Origin: Solobacterium sp.
GTDB lineage: Bacteria; Bacillota_I; Bacilli_A; Erysipelotrichales; Erysipelotrichaceae
Assembly: GCA_016284975.1 (NCBI GenBank)
Contig: JAEEPV010000048.1
Coordinates: 1 to 31,844 of the forward strand
DNA length: 31,844 nt
Reading direction: 5' to 3'
Shown here: in pieces, positions 17,062 to 23,124 of the stretch
How positions within the stretch are numbered: the stretch's first letter is position 1
How the letters are laid out: each line of letters opens with the position of its first letter
Notes under the pieces: model-generated
Databases searched by the model: none
Seen by the model: the letters and a program-made list of their open reading frames with translations, nothing else
Told to the model about the DNA's origin: nothing
Translations under genes and position numbers: made by a program

Positions 17062-17103
17062 CGTGCGTTGTAAAAAAGCACAAGACGAGAGGAGGACGAG
17101 CCT

Positions 17104-18582
17104 ATGAAAACGCCGGAAGTATTTGTGCAAACATATATCGGCAAAGCGGTGAATAAAGGAAAAGGCTGGAATGATTCGGCATATGGCTATCAATGCGTTG
17201 CCGGTTTCAAAACTGGATGTGAATGGCTTGGTATTCCGGTAAAACCTACACCAAACAACTGGGCCGATGGATATTGGACATGCCTAAATAAAGACGGATC
17301 ACCAAACGCAGATATTGCCGCATGGCAAGAAAAGTATTTTGACAAGATCCGCGGATCTATGAACTTCCGTGATGGGGACTGGGTAATCTGGGGCAGAAAT
17401 GGAGCATCTCCATCTCATCCTTCCAGTCATATAGCTATGTACTACCGTGGTCAGGAATTTGGTCAGAACCAAGGCGGATCAGGAGGATTCTGTCTGAAAA
17501 ATACGGATTTTTCTGATGCGCTTGGAGCTTTGAGACCCAAAACATGGGCGCGGATCGCGGAATATGAATCCGATATCACGGTCAATGGTCACAGCTATCA
17601 CATGTATGGTCAGTCAGCCGGCCTTCGTACAGTCGTTCTGTCTCCCGGCATCAACGAGACTGCAACAATTCATGACATAGATTGTGACTATTGGATCTAT
17701 GCAAAAATTTGCGGTGTGAATCTGTTCCAGAATAATCCTGATAATCCAGCAGGCCAGCCTTACGGAATGACTTTCGGTGATCTGAGTGCTCCGCTAAACG
17801 GCGCATATCAAACACTGCCGGATCAAGATTCCACACTGTATCTGGATATAGAAACAGGCGAATACGGAGACTGTACCGGTGTGGTTATAGATCCGACGCA
17901 TAACGTCTTCAGCCCGCAACTGATTTATCCGCAAGGGAAAAATGTTCAATATGCAAAAGAGTTTGGCCTTGGTGTGAAGAACATCGCTTCTATGTATACT
18001 TTTGCAATTCGGTATACAAACGGGATGTATGTATTCGGTCTTACCAACTCAGATCAGACCCCGGATCAGATTGCCGGAGATTTTATGACACTGTCGGATG
18101 TGGATTTGATAGCGATTCTGGATGGCGGGGGAAGTGCAGAGATGATGCGCTACAACATGAAAGAGCATCGTGTTGAATATCTCCATGATACCGGTATGAA
18201 AACATCCGGATGCCTGGCAATGATTGGCGCTCCTATCACAATCCCTGCAGATCCTACTCAGCCGGATCCAGCATCCGCAGATTCAATCGAAACAGAGAAA
18301 GATGAGGAAACACCTATGGAAGAAGAAAAGCCTCAGGAACAGACGGAAATCAAGCCTGTAGAGGGATGGACCGACCCGGATCAGATTACATATACTCCGA
18401 TCAAAGCGAGAATCAGTGCGCTTATGGCCGTTAAAAGCTTAATTACATTAGGAATGGTCTTTGGATATATCTACATGGTTATTGTAGGAATTGCCGTTCC
18501 GAGGTTTTATGAAACGATCATGACGACACTGATTGCATATTATTTCGGCACACAGCACGAAAAGCAGAAGCAGAATAAATGA
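17104..18582 (+). CDS. Endolysin with CHAP, phosphodiester-glycosidase-like and holin-like parts
   Basis: The 492-residue protein has three parts. Residues 1 to ~155 resemble a CHAP amidase/peptidase, with Cys31 (GYQCVAGF) and His109 (SSHIAMYY). Residues ~175-390 resemble the NAGPA/DUF2233 phosphodiester glycosidase fold, with LDGGGSAEMM at about 339-348. Residues ~405-440 are a Glu/Pro-rich linker. Residues ~441-492 have one or two membrane segments (MAVKSLITLGMVFGYIYMV) ending in AYYFGTQHEKQ, very like small stand-alone phage holin-type proteins. A GAGGAGGA ribosome site precedes the ATG at 17104. The role would be cleavage of host wall and possibly wall polymers at lysis. No signal peptide is seen. 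Confidence 0.8.
   Translation: MKTPEVFVQTYIGKAVNKGKGWNDSAYGYQCVAGFKTGCEWLGIPVKPTPNNWADGYWTCLNKDGSPNADIAAWQEKYFDKIRGSMNFRDGDWVIWGRNGASPSHPSSHIAMYYRGQEFGQNQGGSGGFCLKNTDFSDALGALRPKTWARIAEYESDITVNGHSYHMYGQSAGLRTVVLSPGINETATIHDIDCDYWIYAKICGVNLFQNNPDNPAGQPYGMTFGDLSAPLNGAYQTLPDQDSTLYLDIETGEYGDCTGVVIDPTHNVFSPQLIYPQGKNVQYAKEFGLGVKNIASMYTFAIRYTNGMYVFGLTNSDQTPDQIAGDFMTLSDVDLIAILDGGGSAEMMRYNMKEHRVEYLHDTGMKTSGCLAMIGAPITIPADPTQPDPASADSIETEKDEETPMEEEKPQEQTEIKPVEGWTDPDQITYTPIKARISALMAVKSLITLGMVFGYIYMVIVGIAVPRFYETIMTTLIAYYFGTQHEKQKQNK
18316..18582 (+). CDS. Possible internally started holin-like protein within the endolysin gene
   Basis: An in-frame ATG (codon 405) is preceded by GAGGAAACACCT, a reasonable ribosome site. 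It would give an 88-residue protein: an acidic Glu/Pro-rich stretch, then the hydrophobic region and a polar FGTQHEKQKQNK end. The size and layout fit a small holin. The same region could simply be the C-terminal membrane anchor of the full endolysin. Confidence 0.4.
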   Translation: MEEEKPQEQTEIKPVEGWTDPDQITYTPIKARISALMAVKSLITLGMVFGYIYMVIVGIAVPRFYETIMTTLIAYYFGTQHEKQKQNK

Positions 18583-18612
18583 TTGCTCTGAGATAGAAAG
18601 TGAGAAACGAAT

Positions 18613-19008
18613 ATGGTGATTGACCCTAACATCTTAATCGGCGGGATCATATCGATCATAGTTGCGATCGTTGGATCCGGTGGATTCTGGCAATACCTCT
18701 CCAGCAAATCGAGCAAAGTGCTTCACATCGCTGTCGAGAATGTGAAAGCAGACCTCAAAAGGCTGAAAGAAGAGGAAGAGCAGAAAGAGATCCAGAATGC
18801 CCGCCGAAGGATCCTGCGGTTCAATGATGAACTGCTGAACAATGTGGATCATAGTAAAGAATATTTTGATGATGTGATTGATGATGCCACACGGTATAAA
18901 AATTACTGTCTGGAACATCCCAGCTTTCAGAACGGCAAGGCAGTAATGGCAATCAAGAACATAGAGCGAGTTTATCAGATGTGTATGGAAGAACATAAAT
19001 TCTTGTGA
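18613..19008 (+). CDS. Membrane-anchored small phage protein, lysis cassette
   Basis: The 131-residue protein has one N-terminal membrane segment (about residues 8-27, LIGGIISIIVAIVGSGGFW). A long charged coiled coil follows (VENVKADLKRLKEEEEQKEI), then a helical C-terminal domain. Such membrane-plus-coiled-coil proteins are found beside endolysins and may act as holin or spanin-like partner. The ribosome site is weak (GTGAGAAACGAAT). A strong terminator follows, closing the late operon. Confidence 0.6.
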   Translation: MVIDPNILIGGIISIIVAIVGSGGFWQYLSSKSSKVLHIAVENVKADLKRLKEEEEQKEIQNARRRILRFNDELLNNVDHSKEYFDDVIDDATRYKNYCLEHPSFQNGKAVMAIKNIERVYQMCMEEHKFL

Positions 19009-19036
19009 CGCTTCGGATAGAACCTCCTTTGACATA

Positions 19037-19075
19037 GCCCTGATCGGAAACGGACTCCCGATCAGGGCATTTTTT
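19037..19075 (+). terminator. Strong rho-independent terminator of the late operon
   Basis: A perfect 11-bp stem (arms 19037-19047 and 19058-19068) with a 10-base loop is followed by CATTTTTTAT. It ends the plus-strand structural/lysis transcript before the opposite-strand hicAB. Confidence 0.92.
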
Positions 19076-19082
19076 ATCATAG

Positions 19083-19103
19083 AAAAACCACTCTTGCGAG
19101 TGG
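19083..19103 (-). terminator. Terminator of hicAB
   Basis: Read on the minus strand, the hairpin CCACTC-GCAA-GAGTGG is followed by TTTTT. It lies directly after the hicB stop, so both convergent operons have their own terminators. Confidence 0.85.
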
Positions 19104-19104
19104 C

Positions 19105-19506
19105 TTATCCTAACCGTTCAATTAATGCATCCTGTAGAACTCTGGACACGTTTATTCCGGCGTTTTCAGCTTTTTCATTCAGCCATGCCGGTAGGCTGAC
19201 ATTTCTGCGGACAGCTTTGGTGTTGAGCTTGTTTTGATACTCATTGGTATCGATATCGACGTATGTCATTGTGGCATCGGCAAATGTGAATCCGTCGATA
19301 TCCTTGGCAGCAGCGGCGGCGACAGCATCTTCTGCACTCATCGGTTCTGGCAAATCTTTTACAAGGCTGATTGTGCCAAGCAAATCGCGGGCCATTTCAA
19401 TGGCATCGAAGAAATTTTTTCCTTCTGTCATTGAACCAACATCCGGCACATAAACTAAATACATATCATCGTCTTGTTTGATAAATGCAGCGTAAACTCC
19501 TTTCAT
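19105..19506 (-). CDS. hicB: HicB-type antitoxin
   Basis: The 133-residue product has the two-domain HicB plan. Residues 1 to ~70 are a partly degraded RNase-H-like fold (YAAFIKQDDDMYLVYVPDVG, MARDLLG). The C-terminal part is a ribbon-helix-helix DNA-binding end (RNVSLPAWLNEKAENAGINV). HicB neutralises HicA and represses the operon. The start at 19506 is preceded by AAGGAGG. The order hicA-hicB, 67 bases apart on the minus strand, is canonical. Confidence 0.9.
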   Translation of the reverse strand: MKGVYAAFIKQDDDMYLVYVPDVGSMTEGKNFFDAIEMARDLLGTISLVKDLPEPMSAEDAVAAAAAKDIDGFTFADATMTYVDIDTNEYQNKLNTKAVRRNVSLPAWLNEKAENAGINVSRVLQDALIERLG

Positions 19507-19573
19507 ACATAACCTCCTTTATTTGTTTTATACAAACCAGATCTAATATAATGGCTTCGCCAAGAAGCACAGG

Positions 19574-19750
19574 CTATTTCAGCCCATGCCTCTTGATGAT
19601 GTCTTTAGCAAGATTTTCTTTGACTTCTTTGTGCCTTGGTACAGTTTCTGTGACACCGTCTTTGTTGATGTAGATGTCATGATTTGCGCCATGTCTCTGA
19701 AGTTTGAATCCAGCTTTTTCCAACAGCCTTATCAGATCTTTGCTTTTCAT
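19574..19750 (-). CDS. hicA: HicA-type mRNA interferase toxin
   Basis: The 58-residue protein (MKSKDLIRLLEKAGFKLQRH, then a segment with H24, YINKDG, TVPRHK) matches the small dsRBD-like HicA toxin. HicA cleaves mRNA, and H24 in the GANHDIY segment is the expected catalytic histidine. A strong AAGGAGG site precedes the ATG at 19750. As a phage-borne module it may stabilise the lysogen or exclude other phages; this is inference. Confidence 0.9.
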   Translation of the reverse strand: MKSKDLIRLLEKAGFKLQRHGANHDIYINKDGVTETVPRHKEVKENLAKDIIKRHGLK

Positions 19751-19772
19751 CGGCTACCTCCTTACACTTATA

Positions 19773-19800
19773 ATTATACACATTTATTGTGTATTGTCAA
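19773..19800 (-). promoter_or_regulatory. hicAB promoter with palindromic operator
   Basis: On the minus strand a perfect TTGACA (19795-19800) and TATAAT (19773-19778) are separated by 16 bases. Between them lies the inverted repeat ATACACA/TGTGTAT (19776-19794), which overlaps both boxes. This is the expected place for HicB autorepression. Confidence 0.85.
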
Positions 19801-19829
19801 CAGATGTGCGCAAAAAATACACAAAAATG

Positions 19830-19858
19830 TTGACTTTATTTATTACCAGTTCTATTCT
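19830..19858 (+). promoter_or_regulatory. Predicted plus-strand promoter for a short RNA
   Basis: TTGACT (19830-19835) and TATTCT (19853-19858) are 17 bases apart. No coding frame follows; a terminator comes about 65 bases later. Confidence 0.5.
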
Positions 19859-19864
19859 TAAAGA

Positions 19865-19929
19865 GCCTTATTAAATCACAGGGCTACCTGTATGGATCGG
19901 CGGACTCCAACACTGCCGGTCTTTTTTTT
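19865..19929 (+). ncRNA. Candidate small phage RNA (~65 nt)
   Basis: The segment lies between the predicted promoter at 19830-19858 and a strong terminator. The 5' part has a hairpin ACAGG-GCTA-CCTGT (19878-19891). The 3' part is a terminator hairpin GATCGGC (19895-19901) paired with GCCGGTC (19915-19921), then eight T. No open frame is inside. An alternative is that the terminator belongs to a host gene end captured in attP. Confidence 0.45.
19895..19929 (+). terminator. Rho-independent terminator before attP
   Basis: A 7-bp stem (one T-G pair) with a 13-base loop is followed by T8. No plus-strand gene precedes it within 800 bases, so it must serve the candidate small RNA or act as a barrier. 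Confidence 0.8.
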
Positions 19930-19939
19930 AATGCATGTA

Positions 19940-19960
19940 AAAAGTAATAAAAAAGTAATA
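19940..19960 (+). repeat. Arm-type direct repeat, left copy
   Basis: AAAAGTAAT occurs at 19940-19948 and 19951-19959, 11 bases (one helical turn) apart. The same pair is repeated at 20121-20141. It is a probable binding site for the N-terminal domain of the integrase. Confidence 0.65.
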
Positions 19961-20077
19961 GTTTTCAAAAATCCCAAAGAATCGAAAAACACAAAACCGC
20001 ATAACTAAGCGATTTTAGCAACTATAAATAGCATAAAAACACCGCAAAAAGGAATCTGCCAAGCGGCACTATACCTT

Positions 20078-20105
20078 AAAAAATGGCTTAAATAAGCCAT
20101 TTTTT
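20078..20105. terminator. Perfect inverted repeat with A/T flanks (possible bidirectional terminator)
   Basis: AAAAAATGGCTTA pairs with TAAGCCATTTTTT around a 2-base centre. It ends in T6 on both strands and can stop transcription from either side. It could instead be part of the attP architecture. Confidence 0.65.
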
Positions 20106-20120
20106 GATTGTCATTTTCAA

Positions 20121-20141
20121 AAAAGTAATAAAAAAGTAATA
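20121..20141 (+). repeat. Arm-type direct repeat, right copy
   Basis: AAAAGTAAT occurs at 20121-20129 and 20132-20140, identical in sequence and 11-base spacing to the left copy at 19940-19960 and in the same orientation. Confidence 0.65.
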
Positions 20142-20159
20142 CTTTTTTGGATTTTTCAT

Positions 20160-20184
20160 CAAAAAAAGCCTCATTTTTGAGACT
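20160..20184 (-). terminator. Terminator overlapping the integrase stop
   Basis: On the minus strand AGTCTCA-AAAA-TGAGGCT (one G-T pair) is followed by T7. The stem includes the integrase TGA stop codon. Confidence 0.75.
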
Positions 20185-21217
20185 TTTCCAACGCGTTCAG
20201 GAAGTTCAAAGAGGCGCTTTGCGCATTGTCGAAGATGTGCGCATATACCTCCATCGTCACTTTCGGAGAAGAATGTCCGATTCTTTTTGAAATTTCCGGA
20301 ACCGGCACGCCTGCAGCCCAGAGCATCGAAACATGGCTATGCCGCAGATCGTGGATCCGCATTGGCGGAAGATCTGCTGCTTTCAGATTTGCCTTGAAAT
20401 GTTTGTCGATCGTCGTGAGGCAAAGGGGAGCATAGTCCCCAAAAAGGTATTTTCCTTTTCGTTTCATGAGCGGCTGCAGCATTCTGATTGTAGCATCATC
20501 CAGCGGCACCCACCTCTGTATGCTCGTTTTTGTGGGCCGTATGCTGTCCTCGTATCGGCGCATAGATTTATATATGTGGATCTGTTTTCCGTCGAAATCC
20601 TCTTTCAGGAGCGCCCTGGCTTCGCCTTTGCGGCATCCTGTCATGAATAACAGCTGGAAGTATGCCAGCAGGATCTCATTTTCTTCGTTTTCCATGAGCT
20701 TCTTAAACTGGCCATAATTGATGATCGCCATCTCGTGAAAGTCTTCCACGGTTTTCGGAAAGGACTTCAGCACTTTTGTATTGTCGGGAATGTCGTAGTT
20801 TTCCCACGCAAACCGGCCGACCTGTTTCACATATCCGATGATGTCATTTTTTGTCGCTGTTGCAAGATCTGTTTTTCCAAGATCCTCACGCCACTGTTGG
20901 ATATACGGTTTGGTGAGTTTGGCCATTGGTTTATTCCAAAGCTTTTCCGCATATCGCTTCATGCGCTGCCTGCGGGTGACGGTAGTTGTGTCGTTGGCAC
21001 GGTTGGCCTGAGACATTGCCTCGAACATTTCAGAGAACTTCTGTGATGTACCTACAGGGCTGTTTCCTTTGTGAGTAAGCTCCCATGCCTTTGCGGCATC
21101 AGATGTGCGAAAGCCGCTTTTGTGTTTGAGCACCATGCTTCCGTCTTTGTCTGCAGCATAATAACGGCACTCATAACGGACTTCTTTATTTTTGAGTCTA
21201 TATTTGCTTACAGTCAT
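20171..21217 (-). CDS. int: Phage integrase (tyrosine recombinase)
   Basis: The 348-residue enzyme inserts and excises the phage at attP/attB. It has an N-terminal arm-binding region (residues 1-55), a SAM-like core-binding domain (~60-160) and a catalytic domain with R196 (GCRKGEA), K230 (PTKTS), H289 and R292 (HDLRHSH), H315 (GHSSPK) and nucleophile Y325 (EVYAHIF). All catalytic residues are present. It is read towards attP and carries its own terminator. A GGAG site 7 bases before the ATG supports the start. The repressor gene is 17 bases upstream, so the two share a lysogenic transcript. Confidence 0.96.
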   Translation of the reverse strand: MTVSKYRLKNKEVRYECRYYAADKDGSMVLKHKSGFRTSDAAKAWELTHKGNSPVGTSQKFSEMFEAMSQANRANDTTTVTRRQRMKRYAEKLWNKPMAKLTKPYIQQWREDLGKTDLATATKNDIIGYVKQVGRFAWENYDIPDNTKVLKSFPKTVEDFHEMAIINYGQFKKLMENEENEILLAYFQLLFMTGCRKGEARALLKEDFDGKQIHIYKSMRRYEDSIRPTKTSIQRWVPLDDATIRMLQPLMKRKGKYLFGDYAPLCLTTIDKHFKANLKAADLPPMRIHDLRHSHVSMLWAAGVPVPEISKRIGHSSPKVTMEVYAHIFDNAQSASLNFLNALEKSQK

Positions 21218-21234
21218 AACAACTCCAAAAATTA

Positions 21235-21462
21235 CTATTTTGTTACCTTCAGCGCTTCGAGAGGGATAGTGTCAGGATCAAGTTCAAGTGTATTTGCTAG
21301 TTTGAACCATGTTTCCATAGAAATTGAATTCTTTCCCGTTTCATACTGAGAATAAGCTCCTCTGGTAACACCAATCTTGTCGGCAACTTTTTGCTGAGAA
21401 TAACCCTTATCAATTCTCGCCTGCCGTATTGCGGCACCAACATATTCATTAAATGTAGTCAT
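21235..21462 (-). CDS. CI-like phage repressor (XRE family, short)
   Basis: The 75-residue protein is a single HTH domain (IRQARIDKGYSQQKVADKIG, VTRGAYSQYETGKNSISME) with no peptidase-like C-terminal domain. It is the likely lysogeny repressor acting on the palindromes at 21502-21595. The ATG at 21462 is chosen because AAAGGA lies 9 bases before it; a TTG two codons upstream is possible. It is transcribed away from the Cro-like gene, the classical divergent switch. Lack of a cleavable C-terminal domain means SOS induction, if any, must work by another route. Confidence 0.85.
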   Translation of the reverse strand: MTTFNEYVGAAIRQARIDKGYSQQKVADKIGVTRGAYSQYETGKNSISMETWFKLANTLELDPDTIPLEALKVTK

Positions 21463-21485
21463 ATTCAATCATCCTTTTCGAAAAA

Positions 21486-21514
21486 ATCATAATGAATAAT
21501 ATTGCTATTGACAA
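21486..21514 (-). promoter_or_regulatory. Repressor/integrase promoter
   Basis: On the minus strand TTGTCA (21509-21514) and TATGAT (21486-21491) are 17 bases apart. The -35 box lies inside the 19-bp palindrome at 21502-21520, so this promoter can be auto-regulated. Confidence 0.7.
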
Positions 21515-21595
21515 TAGCAACTGTAAAATATGCAGTTTGCTATTGACAGTAGCATATCGCCGATTGTATTATGGGTTTGCTACTGATAGTAGCTA
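21502..21595. promoter_or_regulatory. Three related operators in the genetic switch
   Basis: The palindromes TTGCTATTGACAATAGCAA (21502-21520, perfect), TTGCTATTGACAGTAGCAT (21537-21555) and TTGCTACTGATAGTAGCTA (21577-21595) share one consensus, with centres 35 and 40 bases apart. The first covers the leftward -35 box, the second the rightward -35 box, and the third lies just past the rightward -10 box. This is the arrangement expected for a CI/Cro-type switch. Confidence 0.85.
21543..21572 (+). promoter_or_regulatory. Early rightward promoter (Cro-side)
   Basis: TTGACA (21543-21548) and TATTAT (21567-21572) are 18 bases apart. The -35 box lies within the second operator, so repressor binding would block it. 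Confidence 0.75.
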
Positions 21596-21606
21596 GAAAG
21601 GGCGCT

Positions 21607-21813
21607 ATGATCGATCTGCAGAATAGAAAATTTACTATCCCTGAAATCAGGTTCCTTGAGAATCAGATGTCGCAACAGGAATTAGGCGAGCTGCTTGGGC
21701 TATCTCAGTATCAGATCTGGGCAAGGGAAACCGGAAAGCAAAAATGGCTACTGGAAGAAGTTGCAAAGATTTCTGAATACTCTGGTATTCCGATCACAAG
21801 AATAGCCGTCTAA
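21607..21813 (+). CDS. Cro-like HTH regulator
   Basis: The 68-residue protein has an XRE-type HTH (RFLENQMSQQELGELLGLSQ, then YQIWARETGKQKWLLEE). It faces the repressor across the operator set, the place of Cro. The ATG at 21607, with AAAGGG close before it, is preferred over an in-frame start at 21571 that would lie within the third operator. It probably represses the lysogenic promoter during lytic growth. Confidence 0.8.
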   Translation: MIDLQNRKFTIPEIRFLENQMSQQELGELLGLSQYQIWARETGKQKWLLEEVAKISEYSGIPITRIAV

Positions 21814-21829
21814 TTTTTTTGATGAAAAA

Positions 21830-21846
21830 TGCTACTCAGAGTAGCA
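21830..21846. promoter_or_regulatory. Fourth operator-like palindrome
   Basis: TGCTACTCAGAGTAGCA is a perfect 17-bp palindrome sharing the TGCTA...TAGCA ends with the switch operators. It lies just after the Cro-like gene and before the next HTH gene. It has no T run, so it is not a terminator. Confidence 0.65.
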
Positions 21847-21848
21847 CT

Positions 21849-21908
21849 ATCATTCCTGTACAGGAATGATACATCTTCTTATGTATTGACAAGCATACAT
21901 CAGAAGAA
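21849..21908. promoter_or_regulatory. Second palindrome family upstream of the third HTH gene
   Basis: A perfect 22-bp palindrome (21849-21870, half-site ATCATTCCTGT) is followed by an inverted repeat ATGTAT/ATACAT (21881-21886 and 21895-21900). The latter is extended by TCTTCTT/AGAAGAA with one mismatch and encloses a TTGACA (21886-21891). They differ in sequence from the switch operators and may bind a different regulator, such as the downstream HTH protein or LexA-like host control. Confidence 0.5.
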
Positions 21909-21934
21909 AACTAATCAACCGGAAAGGAGGAAAG

Positions 21935-22171
21935 ATGGCTGAGTCGGTAAATGAAGCAATTATCTCAAACATTAAGAATCTGATTGATAAATCCGGCACT
22001 AGTCGGAATCAGACCGCTATACGAGCCGGAATGACGCCTCAGAGGCTGTCAAATCTGTTGAATAGGCGCGGTCTTATTCATCCGGCAGAGATCCAGGCTA
22101 TAGCGAAAGCGCTGGATGTACCAGTTTCTCATCTGTTTCCAGCCGATGCAGGCACGTCAACAGATGTCTAA
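21935..22171 (+). CDS. HTH (XRE-like) DNA-binding protein
   Basis: The 78-residue protein has a clear HTH (NLIDKSGTSRNQTAIRAGMT, then QRLSNLLNRRGLIHPAEIQA) and ends with ALDVPVSHLF, typical of Cro/CI-like domains. It has an excellent AAAGGAGG site. It is the third small HTH protein of the switch region, perhaps an early regulator or antirepressor. The palindromes just upstream are candidate targets. Confidence 0.8.
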   Translation: MAESVNEAIISNIKNLIDKSGTSRNQTAIRAGMTPQRLSNLLNRRGLIHPAEIQAIAKALDVPVSHLFPADAGTSTDV

Positions 22172-22421
22172 ACGCGGAATGCATTCAAACCAAGAAAAAG
22201 CGGCTGTCCTATCAAAGTCATGCTTGTCAATGAAGGATATTCGAATCCTAGAAGACTGCGGGCACCAGAAAGCTCGTGTGAGAGCAGAGAACTTTCTCGA
22301 TTGGTTTGAAGAAAAGTATGGATATCAGACTTTCGAACGGCAAATCCCTACAGAGGAATACATCAAGTTTGCCGGGATCAACGAGCAGCGCATTCTCAAA
22401 TACGCAAAGCTCGGCTACTGA
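22164..22421 (+). CDS. Small early phage protein, possible excisionase-like DNA-binding protein
   Basis: The 85-residue basic protein contains MKDIRILEDCGHQKARVRAE and ERQIPTEEYIKFAGINEQRI. The two short helical segments around a Gly turn recall small winged-helix excisionase or HTH proteins of phages, but I do not recognise the family. The start at 22164 overlaps the previous stop by 8 bases and has no good ribosome site; ATG 22179 is an alternative. Confidence 0.55.
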   Translation: MSKRGMHSNQEKAAVLSKSCLSMKDIRILEDCGHQKARVRAENFLDWFEEKYGYQTFERQIPTEEYIKFAGINEQRILKYAKLGY

Positions 22422-22442
22422 AAAGAATGGAGGAATATGAGA

Positions 22443-22661
22443 ATGGCAAAAAGAAAACGCGCCACCGTCGACCAAACAGGATGCGCGCACAGGGCTTTAT
22501 CAAGCACCTTTTACGACTCTTATAGTAGCACCAAAGAGCCGCTAATTCAAATCGATTACAACGTTTCTTCTTGGCAGGAACTCGGAACGCAAGCACTCTT
22601 CGCTGGGCTGGCAGGCATGTTTCTGAGCGTCGTGATTTATTTGGGGGTCTATTACATATGA
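22443..22661 (+). CDS. Small membrane protein
   Basis: The 72-residue product has a basic N-terminus (MAKRKRATVDQTGCAHRALS) and a C-terminal membrane segment (ALFAGLAGMFLSVVIYLGVY). GGAGG lies 9 bases before the ATG at 22443; the ATG at 22437 would be too close. Function unknown. Its stop overlaps the next start. Confidence 0.6.
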   Translation: MAKRKRATVDQTGCAHRALSSTFYDSYSSTKEPLIQIDYNVSSWQELGTQALFAGLAGMFLSVVIYLGVYYI

Positions 22662-23032
22662 TGCTGCAGAGATGGAACTACGTGACAAAGTCTTATGAGC
22701 CGTTTGAGGTTCCAGACGATCGGAAAGCAGTGATCTCAGCCGATGCGAAAGAAATGGTCAACTGCGCGTGCTGCGGAAGGGAGATTCCGTTTCACCTCAG
22801 TTATACGTCGTTCGAAATTCACAATAGCGCCGGCCTTGGCTATGCCGTATGTGAATGGTGCCATTACTCAGAAAACGAATTAAGGAAGACATGTAAAAAA
22901 AAACGATTCTATGCGCGACAGGCTCGCGGAAGAAAGAGAGAAATTCAATGGAAAAGCGGAAGGCTGAGAATTCCCAGACGACTCCGAGTGTCGACTTGGA
23001 TAAGATTGCTACTCAAATTTACAACAGCCTGA
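22658..23032 (+). CDS. Cys-rich (zinc-ribbon-like) protein, probable frameshift at an A9 tract
   Basis: The N-terminal ~80 residues carry two Cys pairs, CACCGRE near residue 35 and CEWCHYSENE near residue 66, typical of a small zinc ribbon. After TCKKK the frame becomes an odd Arg-rich tail. At this point there are nine A (22895-22903). With eight A the frame would read KNDSMRDRLAEEREKFNGKA and stop at 22967, just inside the next gene, a natural overlap. The tail to 23032 is therefore suspect. The cause could be a sequencing error, a real indel or slippage. Confidence 0.6.
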   Translation: MMLQRWNYVTKSYEPFEVPDDRKAVISADAKEMVNCACCGREIPFHLSYTSFEIHNSAGLGYAVCEWCHYSENELRKTCKKKRFYARQARGRKREIQWKSGRLRIPRRLRVSTWIRLLLKFTTA

Positions 23033-23115
23033 AGAAAAAAGATCTGACCGTTGAAGATGTCAGATCAGTTACATACCGGGTAAATCGGAAGGTTGCCCAG
23101 AACTCAAAGATATAG
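22948..23115 (+). CDS. Small hypothetical protein
   Basis: The 55-residue frame (MEKRKAENSQTTPSVDLDKI, then YNSLKKKDLTVEDVRSVTYR) is helical and charged, with a plausible domain end. It overlaps the tail of the upstream reading frame, or its natural end at 22967 if the A9 tract is corrected. A weak purine-rich site (GAAAGAGAG) precedes the ATG at 22948. It is followed by a gene with a good ribosome site overlapping its stop region. Confidence 0.6.
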   Translation: MEKRKAENSQTTPSVDLDKIATQIYNSLKKKDLTVEDVRSVTYRVNRKVAQNSKI

Positions 23116-23124
23116 GAGGAAAAT

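Larger units (their letters stand above)
19930..20159. other. Probable attP region: A/T-rich noncoding DNA next to integrase
   Basis: No gene is present. Two copies of a 21-base direct repeat (19940-19960 and 20121-20141), each made of two AAAAGTAAT units exactly 11 bases apart, flank ~160 bases of A-rich sequence. This is the layout of integrase arm-type sites around a core. The core itself cannot be recognised without the host attB. A perfect inverted repeat sits at 20078-20105. Confidence 0.6.

Noticed and set aside
19865..19929. tRNA or tRNA fragment at attP
   Set aside because: No T-loop (TTCGAAT-like) or CCA-type end is visible; the segment reads as hairpin plus terminator.
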